From contig CANGLK010000011.1 of NCBI GenBank assembly GCA_947454735.1, positions 1-41,426 on the forward strand: DNA of 41,426 nt. The letters run 5' to 3'. Below are positions 18,445-25,664 of the stretch, one piece after another. Every line of letters starts with the position of its first letter. The stretch's first letter is position 1. The notes beneath the pieces were generated by a model. That model saw nothing but the letters and a program-made list of their open reading frames with translations, had not been told where the DNA came from and did no database searches. Both the position numbers and the translations under genes were made by a program. This DNA is from Candidatus Nanopelagicaceae bacterium. Its GTDB lineage: Bacteria; Actinomycetota; Actinomycetes; Nanopelagicales; Nanopelagicaceae.

Positions 18445-19875
18445 ATGAAAGTTAAAGGACTAAAGACCTTCGGCGCAGTCGCGACAGTTGCATTGGCTCT
18501 TCTTGCAACATCTGTTCCAGCGACCTTCGCTGCTGGTGAAGAATTCGGTACGACATGTGCAACTGAAGGTGTTAGCACAGGAAACATGACTACATCTTTG
18601 ATCTGCGTTAAGGGATCAAATGGCAAGCTCACATGGCAGCGCGTTCGCTTGGGTGCTAACTCAGGTGCTCCAGTCGCAGCATTGAAGGCACCAAAGGGAA
18701 CTATTGAGTTCCACCACTGGCGCCCAGAAGACAAGGTAGTGCTTCAGAGCATCATCGATAAGTTCCAGGCTGCAAACCCAGGAACATTCGTTAATCAGGT
18801 GATCATGAACTCTGTCGATTACACAAACCTTGCATACTCAAAGATCAGCGTGAATAAGAAGGCAGCTGTCTTCGTTACATCACGTGGTGGACAGTTCGAC
18901 CAGTTCTACAATGGTGGACTTCTTCGCGATCTCTCATCAGATCGCTATATTAAGCAGAACGTTATTCAATCTGCACTTACACCTGCAACTGTAAATGGCA
19001 AGGTATACGGAGTTCCGTACCAGTCACTCTTTAATAACCCGATCTACAACACAGAGCTCTTCGCTAAGAAGGGTTACAAGGTTCCTACAACTTGGACTGG
19101 CCTTCTTGCATTCTGTAAGCAGGTCAAGGGCGATGGAATCATTCCTTTCGCATGGCCAGCTGCAACTCGCGGTAACGCAGGACAGATCCTTAACTCATTC
19201 ATGATGAACTCAGCTCCACTTGCTGAGGTTAAGGCTCATGTTGCTGCAATCGAATCAGGTAAGGAAGACCTTACAACTGACTGGTTCAAGGGCATTGCTA
19301 CAAAGTACAAGCAGATGAACGATGCAGGTTGTTTCCCAGCTAACGTCGCTGGTTATAACGACACAGTCGCTCCAGCTGACTTCGCTTCAGGCAAGGCTGC
19401 TGTCTACCCAACAGGAACATTTGGAATGAGCACAGTTACAAAGCTCAACCCAGATATGAAGGGCAAGATGGGAATCTTCGGCTTGATCACAACAGATGCC
19501 AAGCCATACTATGAAGGAATTACAAATAACACCTTCATCTTGAGCGTCAATGCAAAGGCATCAGCAACAGATCAGAATATCGCTCGTGCTTTCATCTCTT
19601 ATCTCACGACTGCGCAAGCAGCACAGGAGTATGCAGTTGGAACATCACAGCATGTTTCAATCATTAACGTTGATTACGCAGACAACATTGATCTCTTGAA
19701 CACATCAGCGATCATGGGCAAGAAGCTTCTTCTTGCACCACGTTTCTTATTCACCAACGTCAACAATGTACGTAACCCACTTGAGGATGCTTTGATTGCG
19801 ATTGGATCTGGTGCTGATATCAACACCACATTGACCAATACTTCAAAGACCATCAAGCAAGGTATCGGTGCATAA
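18445..19875 (+). CDS. CUT1-type ABC transporter sugar-binding protein
   Basis: An extracellular solute-binding protein (family 1) that should deliver the sugar to the permeases encoded next. I chose ATG 18445 because it gives a clean signal peptide (MKVKGLKTFGAVATVALALLA, cleavage near TFA-AG). The in-frame ATG at 18397 lies inside the isomerase stop and would add a polar leader. There is no lipobox, which is unusual for a Gram-positive binding protein. A short segment with a Cys pair (TTCATEG, SLICVKGSNGKLTWQRV) precedes the binding domain and may serve as a surface attachment or spacer. Codon use is strongly biased to GCA, TCA and ACA, suggesting high expression. Confidence 0.88.
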   Translation: MKVKGLKTFGAVATVALALLATSVPATFAAGEEFGTTCATEGVSTGNMTTSLICVKGSNGKLTWQRVRLGANSGAPVAALKAPKGTIEFHHWRPEDKVVLQSIIDKFQAANPGTFVNQVIMNSVDYTNLAYSKISVNKKAAVFVTSRGGQFDQFYNGGLLRDLSSDRYIKQNVIQSALTPATVNGKVYGVPYQSLFNNPIYNTELFAKKGYKVPTTWTGLLAFCKQVKGDGIIPFAWPAATRGNAGQILNSFMMNSAPLAEVKAHVAAIESGKEDLTTDWFKGIATKYKQMNDAGCFPANVAGYNDTVAPADFASGKAAVYPTGTFGMSTVTKLNPDMKGKMGIFGLITTDAKPYYEGITNNTFILSVNAKASATDQNIARAFISYLTTAQAAQEYAVGTSQHVSIINVDYADNIDLLNTSAIMGKKLLLAPRFLFTNVNNVRNPLEDALIAIGSGADINTTLTNTSKTIKQGIGA

Positions 19876-19896
19876 TTAAGACCACAGCAACAAATG

Positions 19897-19927
19897 AGCT
19901 GACCTCCACCAATGGTGGAGGTCAGCT
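19897..19927 (+). terminator. Perfect 14-bp hairpin between binding-protein and permease genes
   Basis: AGCTGACCTCCACC and GGTGGAGGTCAGCT pair without mismatch around a three-base AAT loop, 21 bases after the binding-protein stop. The run behind it (TGTTGCACC) is not a proper T-tract. It is more likely a partial terminator or an RNA-stabilising hairpin that keeps binding-protein mRNA in excess over permease mRNA than a full stop. It also lies inside the open frame that leads into the permease. Confidence 0.7.
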
Positions 19928-19979
19928 TGTTGCACCATTTAAGAAGAAGCGCAAAAAGGAGTCCTTAATCCTCCTTGCG

Positions 19980-20822
19980 ATGGCCTCTCCTGCCCTTGCT
20001 ATCTACGCTTTCCTCTATCTCTACCCATCAATCTCAAATCTTCTCTACTCAACAACCCGATGGGATGGCGTCACTAAGCCGATCCAGATCGGTCTTCGTA
20101 ACTTCACTTATCTCCTCACCAACGATGACCTCTTCATGAAGGTCCTTGGTAATAACTTTAGATTTACCTTGATAGTCGTAATTTTCCAGACTTCACTAGC
20201 TCTGATGTTTGCGACATTCCTCGTGAAGAACACGAAGATGACAATCTTCCTTCGCACTCTTTACTTCTTCCCAACGATTCTCTCCTCAGTCTCAGTTGGC
20301 CTTATTTGGAACTTCCTCTACGACCCAAACTTCGGCTTCATCAATGCCTCACTTAAATTCTTTGGACTCGATGCTCTTGCAAAGAACTGGCTTGCAGATC
20401 CAAAGCTCGCGCTTTATGCGATTGCAGTTACACAGATTTGGTTCCACACCGGCCAGATGGTGATCATCTATGTTGCTGGCCTGCAGCAGATTCCTAGCGA
20501 TCTCTACGAGGCGGCTCAGGTAGATGGTGCATCTCGTTGGCAGCAATTTAAGAGCGTGACCTGGCCAATGGCTTTGCCAACTACGGCAGTAGTTGTCGCC
20601 TACACAACTATTCAGACCTTTAGGGCCTTCGATCTGGTCTACTCAATGGCGCAGCCGGCTTCGCTCAATGGTTCCGATCTTCTTGTAAACCTTGTTTATA
20701 ACTCAGCATTCGTGGGTTACAAATTTGGTTATGCCGCTGCGCAATCAATTTATCTCGTGATCTTGGTGCTTCTTGTTACATGGCTCCAGCGTCGTGTCCT
20801 CAAGAATAAGACGGAGGATTAA
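19980..20822 (+). CDS. CUT1-type ABC transporter permease (MalF/UgpA-like), start uncertain
   Basis: An inner-membrane permease with six helices and the EAA loop EAAQVDGASRWQQFKSVTWPMALP that contacts the ATPase. The first ATG in frame is 19980, giving 280 residues but cutting into the first helix and removing the basic leader. The frame is open upstream to the binding-protein stop and reads sensibly (KKKRKKESLILLAMASPALA). It contains no ATG, GTG or TTG there. The natural start could be the ATT at 19875, which overlaps the stop as TAATT. An AAGGAG at 19956-19961 is too far (18 bases) from ATG 19980. Coordinates given are the conservative ones. No ATPase gene is adjacent. Confidence 0.85.
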   Translation: MASPALAIYAFLYLYPSISNLLYSTTRWDGVTKPIQIGLRNFTYLLTNDDLFMKVLGNNFRFTLIVVIFQTSLALMFATFLVKNTKMTIFLRTLYFFPTILSSVSVGLIWNFLYDPNFGFINASLKFFGLDALAKNWLADPKLALYAIAVTQIWFHTGQMVIIYVAGLQQIPSDLYEAAQVDGASRWQQFKSVTWPMALPTTAVVVAYTTIQTFRAFDLVYSMAQPASLNGSDLLVNLVYNSAFVGYKFGYAAAQSIYLVILVLLVTWLQRRVLKNKTED

Positions 20823-20824
20823 GA

Positions 20825-21640
20825 ATGTTGTATAAAGTTATTCGTAGTTCACTCTTGACCGCCTTCGCACTCGCGGTGATTGTGCCTACATCGATTGTAA
20901 TTCTCGGAACCTTTAAGACCGACCTGGAAATTTATACAAAGCCACTTGCTCTTCCTAAGTCATTTAATCTCGACAATTTCAGAACTCTCTTTGCAGATGG
21001 TCAGATGATCGTTCCATTCCGTAACTCTGTGATTGTCTCGGTCTTCTCGGTCTTCTTCACCCTTCTCTTTGCAAGCATGGTCTCATTTGCAATCGCTCGC
21101 AGCATCACGATCACCGGAAAGGTGATGTTGGGGCTCTTCACACTTGGCCTAGCAATTCCAGGTCAGATTAATATCGTTCCTATCTTCACCCTCTTTGTGA
21201 AGCTCAATCTCAACAACTCTCTCTTTGGCTTAATTCTCGTCAATATTGCGCTCACGCTTCCGATCTCAGTATTTATTATCACTGCATTCTTTAAAGATCT
21301 CCCTAAAGAGATGTTTGAATCGGCTGGACTCGATGGGGCAAATCATTGGCGCATATATCGCTCCATCGCCCTGCCATTGGCTCGTCCTGCAGTAGGTGCG
21401 ACGGGAATCTTCCTATTCGTAATTACCTGGAACGATCTTTTGTATCCGTTGATGCTCATTAACGAAGCATCGAAGAAGACCCTGCCACTGGTCTTGATTG
21501 ATTTCCGCGGAGAGTTCGCAACTAGCTACAGCATGCTCTTTACAGCGATTATCGTCGCTTCAATTCCAATGATTGTGATGTATGTCGTCGCGCAAAAGTC
21601 ATTTATTGCAGGTCTCACTGCGGGCGCTGTGAAAGGCTAG
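20825..21640 (+). CDS. CUT1-type ABC transporter permease (MalG/UgpE-like)
   Basis: Second permease of the importer, 271 residues, six membrane helices, with the EAA loop ESAGLDGANHWRIYRSIALPLARP at about residues 164-187. It lies two bases after the first permease behind GGAGGATTAAG. In CUT1 systems the two permeases form a heterodimer that takes substrate from the binding protein. The ATPase must be supplied from elsewhere, as with MsiK-type shared ATPases in actinobacteria. Confidence 0.93.
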   Translation: MLYKVIRSSLLTAFALAVIVPTSIVILGTFKTDLEIYTKPLALPKSFNLDNFRTLFADGQMIVPFRNSVIVSVFSVFFTLLFASMVSFAIARSITITGKVMLGLFTLGLAIPGQINIVPIFTLFVKLNLNNSLFGLILVNIALTLPISVFIITAFFKDLPKEMFESAGLDGANHWRIYRSIALPLARPAVGATGIFLFVITWNDLLYPLMLINEASKKTLPLVLIDFRGEFATSYSMLFTAIIVASIPMIVMYVVAQKSFIAGLTAGAVKG

Positions 21641-21644
21641 CCCC

Positions 21645-22349
21645 ATGAGTACACCAGCGACCCATCTTGCTCCACAGAGAGCCGCCAAGATTGCCAAGCA
21701 ATTAACTGAGTTAATAGAGATCCAAAATCTCGGCCCGGGGGAGAAGTTACCTCCTGAGCGCCAATTAGCTGATTTGCTTGAGGTATCTCGTCCATCACTT
21801 CGAGAGGCGCTCCATATCTTGCAGGCGCAGGGTCTTGTGCAGATTCGCCATGGCCAGGGAACTTTCGTTCAAGAGCCACTCGTCGCGCAAGAACTTCGGG
21901 CCTCAATGATGGCGACAACTCATGACCTCAATGAACTCTTTGATGCCCGTGAAGTACTTGAGGTCCCTGCATCGAATTGGGCGGCGCTAAAGGCGACTAA
22001 GGAAGATATTCGTATCTTGCGCACAACTCTAAATCAGATCGATACCATCTGTGCGAAAGAGCCGATTGATTACGATCAATTGCAGATGCTTGATGCAAAG
22101 TTTCACCTCACAATTGTGGGTATCGTCGGGAATAGATTTATTAATCAGACTCTCAACGTTCTTCAAGATGTAATGAAGATGTCAATGGATACAACTCTTC
22201 GCCTGCCAGGACGTAAAGAGATTTCACGTAAAGAACATAATGAGATTCTCGATGCCATCGAAAATGGTGATGGAGTCCTAGCCTCCAAAATTACTCATCA
22301 ACATATCTCTGGAGCTCGTGCAACAGCTCTCGCCGACGCCCGTGGCTAA
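21645..22349 (+). CDS. GntR-family (FadR subfamily) transcriptional regulator
   Basis: A 234-residue repressor-type protein. The N-terminal winged helix-turn-helix has the GntR signature LGPGEKLPPERQLADLLEVSRPSLREALHILQAQGLVQIRHGQGTFV (about 28-74). An all-helical FCD ligand-binding domain follows with candidate metal ligands in DAREVLE, DAKFHLTI and a late His pair (KEHNEIL, HQHISG). It sits in the operon between transport and kinase genes, so it probably senses an intermediate of this pathway. The GGT-N3-ACC sites at 16981, 25224 and 25297 are of the type this subfamily binds and are its likely targets. Confidence 0.9.
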   Translation: MSTPATHLAPQRAAKIAKQLTELIEIQNLGPGEKLPPERQLADLLEVSRPSLREALHILQAQGLVQIRHGQGTFVQEPLVAQELRASMMATTHDLNELFDAREVLEVPASNWAALKATKEDIRILRTTLNQIDTICAKEPIDYDQLQMLDAKFHLTIVGIVGNRFINQTLNVLQDVMKMSMDTTLRLPGRKEISRKEHNEILDAIENGDGVLASKITHQHISGARATALADARG

Positions 22350-23229
22350 TATTCAAGTCGTCTGCATTGGCGTCATCACCATGGACACAATCGGCCTCGT
22401 AGAAAAATATCCTTCAGAAGATGAACGAGTTATCGCCCAAGAGATAGCACGCGGCGGAGGCGGCCCTGCCGCCGTTTCAGCTGTAGCTCTCTCCAGATTA
22501 GGAATCTCCACCGCCATCGTTGGCACAATCGGAGACGACTCCGATGGCCGCGAAATTCTTGAGATATTTAAGCGTGAGGGTGTCGATACAACAGGCATTT
22601 CCATCGGTACTTCACCGACTGCTGGAAGCGTCATTGTTGTCTCAAAGGAACATAGCGCTCGTGCAATTAGTACGCGCCAACCAATGGTTCAAGCTCCAGC
22701 AAATGCAGCGGCGAAGAAACTCACGAGCCAGGCTCTCTGGGTTCATTGCGATCACGTTGGAATCAATCGACTTGAAGAGCTCGGGATTTCACGGGGAGCT
22801 GGGCCAAAGATCTCATTTGATGCTGGATATGGCGTTGAGGACTTTGATGTAAATCTCGTAGATCTCTTTGTTCCCACAGATCGTCAGATGGCCCTTCGCC
22901 ATCCCGGGCTATCTCTTGAAGATGCGATGGCGAAAGATGCAATCAGCGCCGGAAATACAGTTGTCGCCACTTGCGGCTCCGAAGGCAGCGCTGCTTACTC
23001 AGATTCCTTTCTCACTGCGCCGGGATTTGCTGTTGATGTAGTGAGTACCCTCGGCGCAGGAGATGTCTTCCATGGTGCGCTCATGGCTCAAGTTGTTGAA
23101 GGACGCCCAATGGCGCAGGCGCTTCGTCGCGCAAATGCCGTTGCGGCACTTTCATGCCGTGGCCTCGATGGCCAATCTGCAATTCCAACCCTGCAAGAAC
23201 TCAATACCTATCTGGAGGCACAATCATGA
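22342..23229 (+). CDS. PfkB-family kinase resembling sulfofructose kinase YihV
   Basis: A ribokinase-fold sugar kinase. From this GTG start it has 295 residues, close to the 298 of E. coli YihV. An upstream GTG at 22318 is the alternative; 22342 is preferred because it yields the usual short N-terminus (ANIQVVCIGVITMDTIG). From memory, similarity to YihV is unusually specific: the start CIGV.TMD, then GGGGPAAVSAVALSRLG, IVGTIGDDSDG, and the C-terminal VDVVSTLGAGDVFHGAL followed by ANAVAALSC. YihV Lys27, which contacts the sulfonate, aligns with Arg29, so substrate recognition may differ in detail. It is followed, with ATGA overlap, by a YihT-like aldolase. A fructose-type kinase remains possible. 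Confidence 0.75.
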   Translation: MANIQVVCIGVITMDTIGLVEKYPSEDERVIAQEIARGGGGPAAVSAVALSRLGISTAIVGTIGDDSDGREILEIFKREGVDTTGISIGTSPTAGSVIVVSKEHSARAISTRQPMVQAPANAAAKKLTSQALWVHCDHVGINRLEELGISRGAGPKISFDAGYGVEDFDVNLVDLFVPTDRQMALRHPGLSLEDAMAKDAISAGNTVVATCGSEGSAAYSDSFLTAPGFAVDVVSTLGAGDVFHGALMAQVVEGRPMAQALRRANAVAALSCRGLDGQSAIPTLQELNTYLEAQS

Positions 23230-24110
23230 GAAGAGCACTAACAAACCTTGCACGCCCATCTGGTGCTCTCGCTATGGTTGCCGTAGATCAACGTGAAGCG
23301 CTCCGTGGAATGTTTGCCGCTCATCAGAGCACGCCAGTACCAGATTCACAGCTCACTCAATTTAAAGTTGATGTAGCGCGCGAGCTCTCGCCTTTTGCAT
23401 CCGCGCTCCTTGTTGATCAAGAGTTTGGTATCGATGCGATTATTGATCAGAAGGCACTTGCGCCAACATGTGGTCTCATTGCAGCTGCCGATTTATTGGT
23501 AGGACCGGCCGGGGGAGCAGCAACAGATACAGCGGTAGATCCTGATGTTGACCCACTTCGTATGCGTGATATCGGATCGGTCGGCCTTAAGTTTCTAGTT
23601 CTCTGGCGTAATGATGAGAGCCCAGAATCACGTTTGAAGTTGGTCGATGAATTTAACGCGCTCTGCGAAAAGTCAGGGCTCCCATCAATTATTGAGGTAA
23701 TCGTTAAGCCACCAACAGATACTTCACGTTCCTTTGATCGCGAAGAAGAGTTGATTATCGCTGCAAAGGAGGCTGCCAATTGGAAGGCTGATCTCTATAA
23801 GGCAGAGGTTCCATTTCACGGTGAAGGCGATCTGCTTTCCATCACTCGTAACTCACAGCGAATCACAGAGGCAGTTGGAACTCCTTGGGTTGTTCTCTCT
23901 AATGGCGTGAAGGCGCCATTCTTCGCTGATGCTGTCAAGGCATGCGCACAAGGCGGAGCGAGCGGATTCCTTGCAGGTCGCGCAGTCTGGGCAGATATTG
24001 TCGGTTCAGCAGATATTCCTGCAGCTCTCCGCGAAGTATCTATTCCACGCCTAGAGAAGCTTGCAGAGATTGTTGATCAATACGCGAGACCTTGGTCAGA
24101 CGTTCGCTAA
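23226..24110 (+). CDS. Class I aldolase resembling sulfofructose-1-phosphate aldolase YihT
   Basis: A 294-residue TIM-barrel aldolase of the LacD/YihT family (E. coli YihT has 292). Recalled YihT features match along the whole length: AMVAVDQREALRGMFAA, LTQFKVD, LSPFASALLVDQEF, LVLWRNDES, EFNALCEKSGLPSIIE, SFDREEELIIAAKE, ADLYKAEVP and GASGFLAGRAVWADIVG. Lys192 in DLYK is the expected Schiff-base residue. YihT splits sulfofructose-1-phosphate into DHAP and 3-sulfolactaldehyde. Tagatose-bisphosphate aldolase (LacD) is the alternative in the same family, but the neighbouring sulfolactate genes favour the sulfonate reading. ATG overlaps the kinase stop. Confidence 0.8.
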   Translation: MRRALTNLARPSGALAMVAVDQREALRGMFAAHQSTPVPDSQLTQFKVDVARELSPFASALLVDQEFGIDAIIDQKALAPTCGLIAAADLLVGPAGGAATDTAVDPDVDPLRMRDIGSVGLKFLVLWRNDESPESRLKLVDEFNALCEKSGLPSIIEVIVKPPTDTSRSFDREEELIIAAKEAANWKADLYKAEVPFHGEGDLLSITRNSQRITEAVGTPWVVLSNGVKAPFFADAVKACAQGGASGFLAGRAVWADIVGSADIPAALREVSIPRLEKLAEIVDQYARPWSDVR

Positions 24111-24113
24111 GAG

Positions 24114-25223
24114 CTAAGCCCACATCTCAGCAAGGGTTACAACGCGACCCTCCCGAATAGATTTATGAGCTGCAAGTCCGGTCGCAACGCTAGTTACACC
24201 ATCGTTCAGAGTTACCTCTGCTGGCGTTGAATTGAGTAGCGCATCACGGAACTTAACGTGTTCGATGTAGCTTGCGCCAAAATGGTGGCCCATAACGCGT
24301 ACATCGTAATTGTGCACATGTTTGACTTCGTTTCCGCGACCTCTACTTGCACCACTCGACCATTCGGTACGAGCGCCATAATTGTCGCGACGTGAAGCTT
24401 TGAGAGTTTGTGATGGCAAGAATGATTCAAGCTTTCCTTCACTACCAACCACTGTGAGAATCTCTTTATCAAATGTGCCTTCTGCAAACATACAGAGATC
24501 GAGCATGCCTCGTGCGCCATTGGCATATTCGAGAATAACAAATGCATTATCGAGCATATCTGCCTGCTTGCCATCGTACTTTTCATCAAGGTGGTTGACC
24601 GCCTGGTTACCTGATGCAAATACTCTGACAGGATTTTCGCCAACGACGATATCCATCAAGTTAAAGTAATGGCAGCACTTCTCAACCAAAGTTCCACCGG
24701 TGCGCTCTGTAAAGCGATTCCAGTTATCAATTTTTGGATAGAACGGCTCGCGATGTTCGCGAATTGAAACTTGATGAATCTTTCCCGCCTCGCCCGCTTT
24801 AGCGCGTTGGATCACTTCAGTCACCGGTGGCATAAATCGATATTCAAGTGCCATCCAGGTGAGCGCCTTTCGCCCTTCACCCCATGCGGTGATCGCCTTG
24901 CAATCTTCTATCGTTGTAGCGAGCGGTTTTTCAATGAGAGCTGCAATGTCGGTTGCAAGCACATCTTTGAGAACCGCGGCGTGAGTGTCATTGGGCGTCG
25001 CAACCACGACTGCATCGACCAACCCTGATTCAAGGAGGGCGCGGTGATCCGTAAAAGTCTTAGCTCCCGGCGCCATCTCCAACGAGGCATCGAGGCTCGC
25101 CTGATGCGGGTCGGCGAGGGCGGTAACGACTCCATCGCCCATGACCTTAATGTTCACAATGTGCTCGCGCCCCATGCTGCCGGCGCCGATGATTCCATAT
25201 CGAAGTTCGCGTCCCATGGTCAA
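24114..25223 (-). CDS. Gfo/Idh/MocA-family protein; candidate NAD-dependent sulfoquinovosidase
   Basis: The N-terminal Rossmann domain has GIIGAGSMGREH and the family motif IEKPLATT (about residue 98), followed by the alpha/beta substrate domain. The region REHREPFYPKIDNWNRFTERTGGTLVEKCCHYFNLMD contains the catalytic-type Lys-x2-His. I recall that a family of NAD-dependent sulfoquinovosidases (GH188), found in sulfoquinovose clusters of Arthrobacter and Agrobacterium, has this fold, and I suspect this gene is one. Ordinary inositol or sugar dehydrogenase is the alternative. The frame starts with TTG 25223; ATG 25217 is an equally good start. The gene converges on the aldolase and diverges from suyA. 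An operator-like site abuts its start. Confidence 0.7.
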   Translation of the reverse strand: MTMGRELRYGIIGAGSMGREHIVNIKVMGDGVVTALADPHQASLDASLEMAPGAKTFTDHRALLESGLVDAVVVATPNDTHAAVLKDVLATDIAALIEKPLATTIEDCKAITAWGEGRKALTWMALEYRFMPPVTEVIQRAKAGEAGKIHQVSIREHREPFYPKIDNWNRFTERTGGTLVEKCCHYFNLMDIVVGENPVRVFASGNQAVNHLDEKYDGKQADMLDNAFVILEYANGARGMLDLCMFAEGTFDKEILTVVGSEGKLESFLPSQTLKASRRDNYGARTEWSSGASRGRGNEVKHVHNYDVRVMGHHFGASYIEHVKFRDALLNSTPAEVTLNDGVTSVATGLAAHKSIREGRVVTLAEMWA

Positions 25224-25237
25224 AGGTTAGACCACTT
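25224..25237 (+). promoter_or_regulatory. Operator-like site 1 of putative GntR regulon
   Basis: AGGTTAGACCACTT has the GGT-N3-ACC inverted repeat and the ACTT flank, with 13 of 14 bases identical to site 2 at 25297. It abuts the start codon of the minus-strand Gfo/Idh/MocA gene, where a bound protein would block its transcription. Confidence 0.55.
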
Positions 25238-25245
25238 GCCTTATT

Positions 25246-25273
25246 TTGGGCAGGGGTATAGACAAAATACGCT
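25246..25273 (+). promoter_or_regulatory. Candidate promoter of suyAB operon
   Basis: TTGGGC (25246-25251) and TACGCT (25268-25273) are separated by 16 bases and fit -35 and TANNNT -10 elements. The resulting transcript would start near 25280 and run through operator-like site 2 before suyA. Prediction from pattern only. Confidence 0.35.
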
Positions 25274-25296
25274 CAAAACCTTTAGACTTCCCGCAG

Positions 25297-25310
25297 AGGT
25301 CAGACCACTT
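25297..25310 (+). promoter_or_regulatory. Operator-like site 2 of putative GntR regulon
   Basis: AGGTCAGACCACTT contains the perfect inverted repeat GGTC-A-GACC, which fits the FadR-subfamily consensus TGGTNNGACCA apart from the first base. It lies 52 bases before the suyA start and downstream of the candidate promoter, a repression position. Confidence 0.6.
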
Positions 25311-25361
25311 CCTCCTAGGGGAGCGGAAAGACGCACGACTATTCAAGGGCGAGGGGCATAT

Positions 25362-25664
25362 ATGGCAATCACACCTCCACAGTTCTTGCTTCACCACGAT
25401 GGCGATAACGTCGCAGTGGCGATGGAAGATCTGGAGCCAGGGACTCTTCACGGCCGTTCCGTGAAGCAGGGAACTGAGAGCACAGCAGTGTTGAATCACG
25501 CAATTCCATTGGGTCATAAGTTCGCTTTGACCGATCTCGCCGAGGGCGACGCAATTATTAAGTACGGCATCAAGGTTGGCCTTGCTTCTGCAGCAATTAA
25601 AAAAGGTGATTACATCCATACACACAACATGAGGAGTTATCGATGGGAAGCAAGCCGCGCTTAA
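25362..25664 (+). CDS. suyA: Sulfolactate sulfo-lyase small subunit (SuyA-like, SAF domain)
   Basis: A 100-residue SAF-domain protein equal in size to SuyA and to the N-terminal part of altronate dehydratase. Conserved stretches are LNHAIPLGHKFALTDLAEGDAIIKYG and the end DYIHTHNMRSYRW, where the His residues are likely metal ligands. With SuyB it would split (R)-3-sulfolactate into pyruvate and bisulfite. The ATG follows GAGGGG at five bases spacing; longer in-frame extensions upstream run through the promoter and operator sites and are unlikely. It overlaps suyB by 22 bases. UxaA-type hydro-lyases are the alternative family reading. Confidence 0.82.
   Translation: MAITPPQFLLHHDGDNVAVAMEDLEPGTLHGRSVKQGTESTAVLNHAIPLGHKFALTDLAEGDAIIKYGIKVGLASAAIKKGDYIHTHNMRSYRWEASRA

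Noticed and set aside
23154-23225. Upstream extension of the aldolase frame
   Set aside because: It lies within the kinase coding sequence, and the ATG at 23226 overlaps the kinase stop as ATGA, giving the family's usual length.
24105-24135. Possible bidirectional terminator between the aldolase and Gfo/Idh/MocA genes
   Set aside because: Only three bases separate the stops, and the nearby GCTAAGAGCTAAGC repeat does not form a stable stem with a T-run.
25044-25361. Long open frame upstream of and in frame with suyA, which would give a 206-residue protein
   Set aside because: The extension runs antisense through the start of the Gfo/Idh/MocA gene and through the promoter and operator sites. 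The SAF domain begins at ATG 25362, which has a good ribosome-binding sequence.
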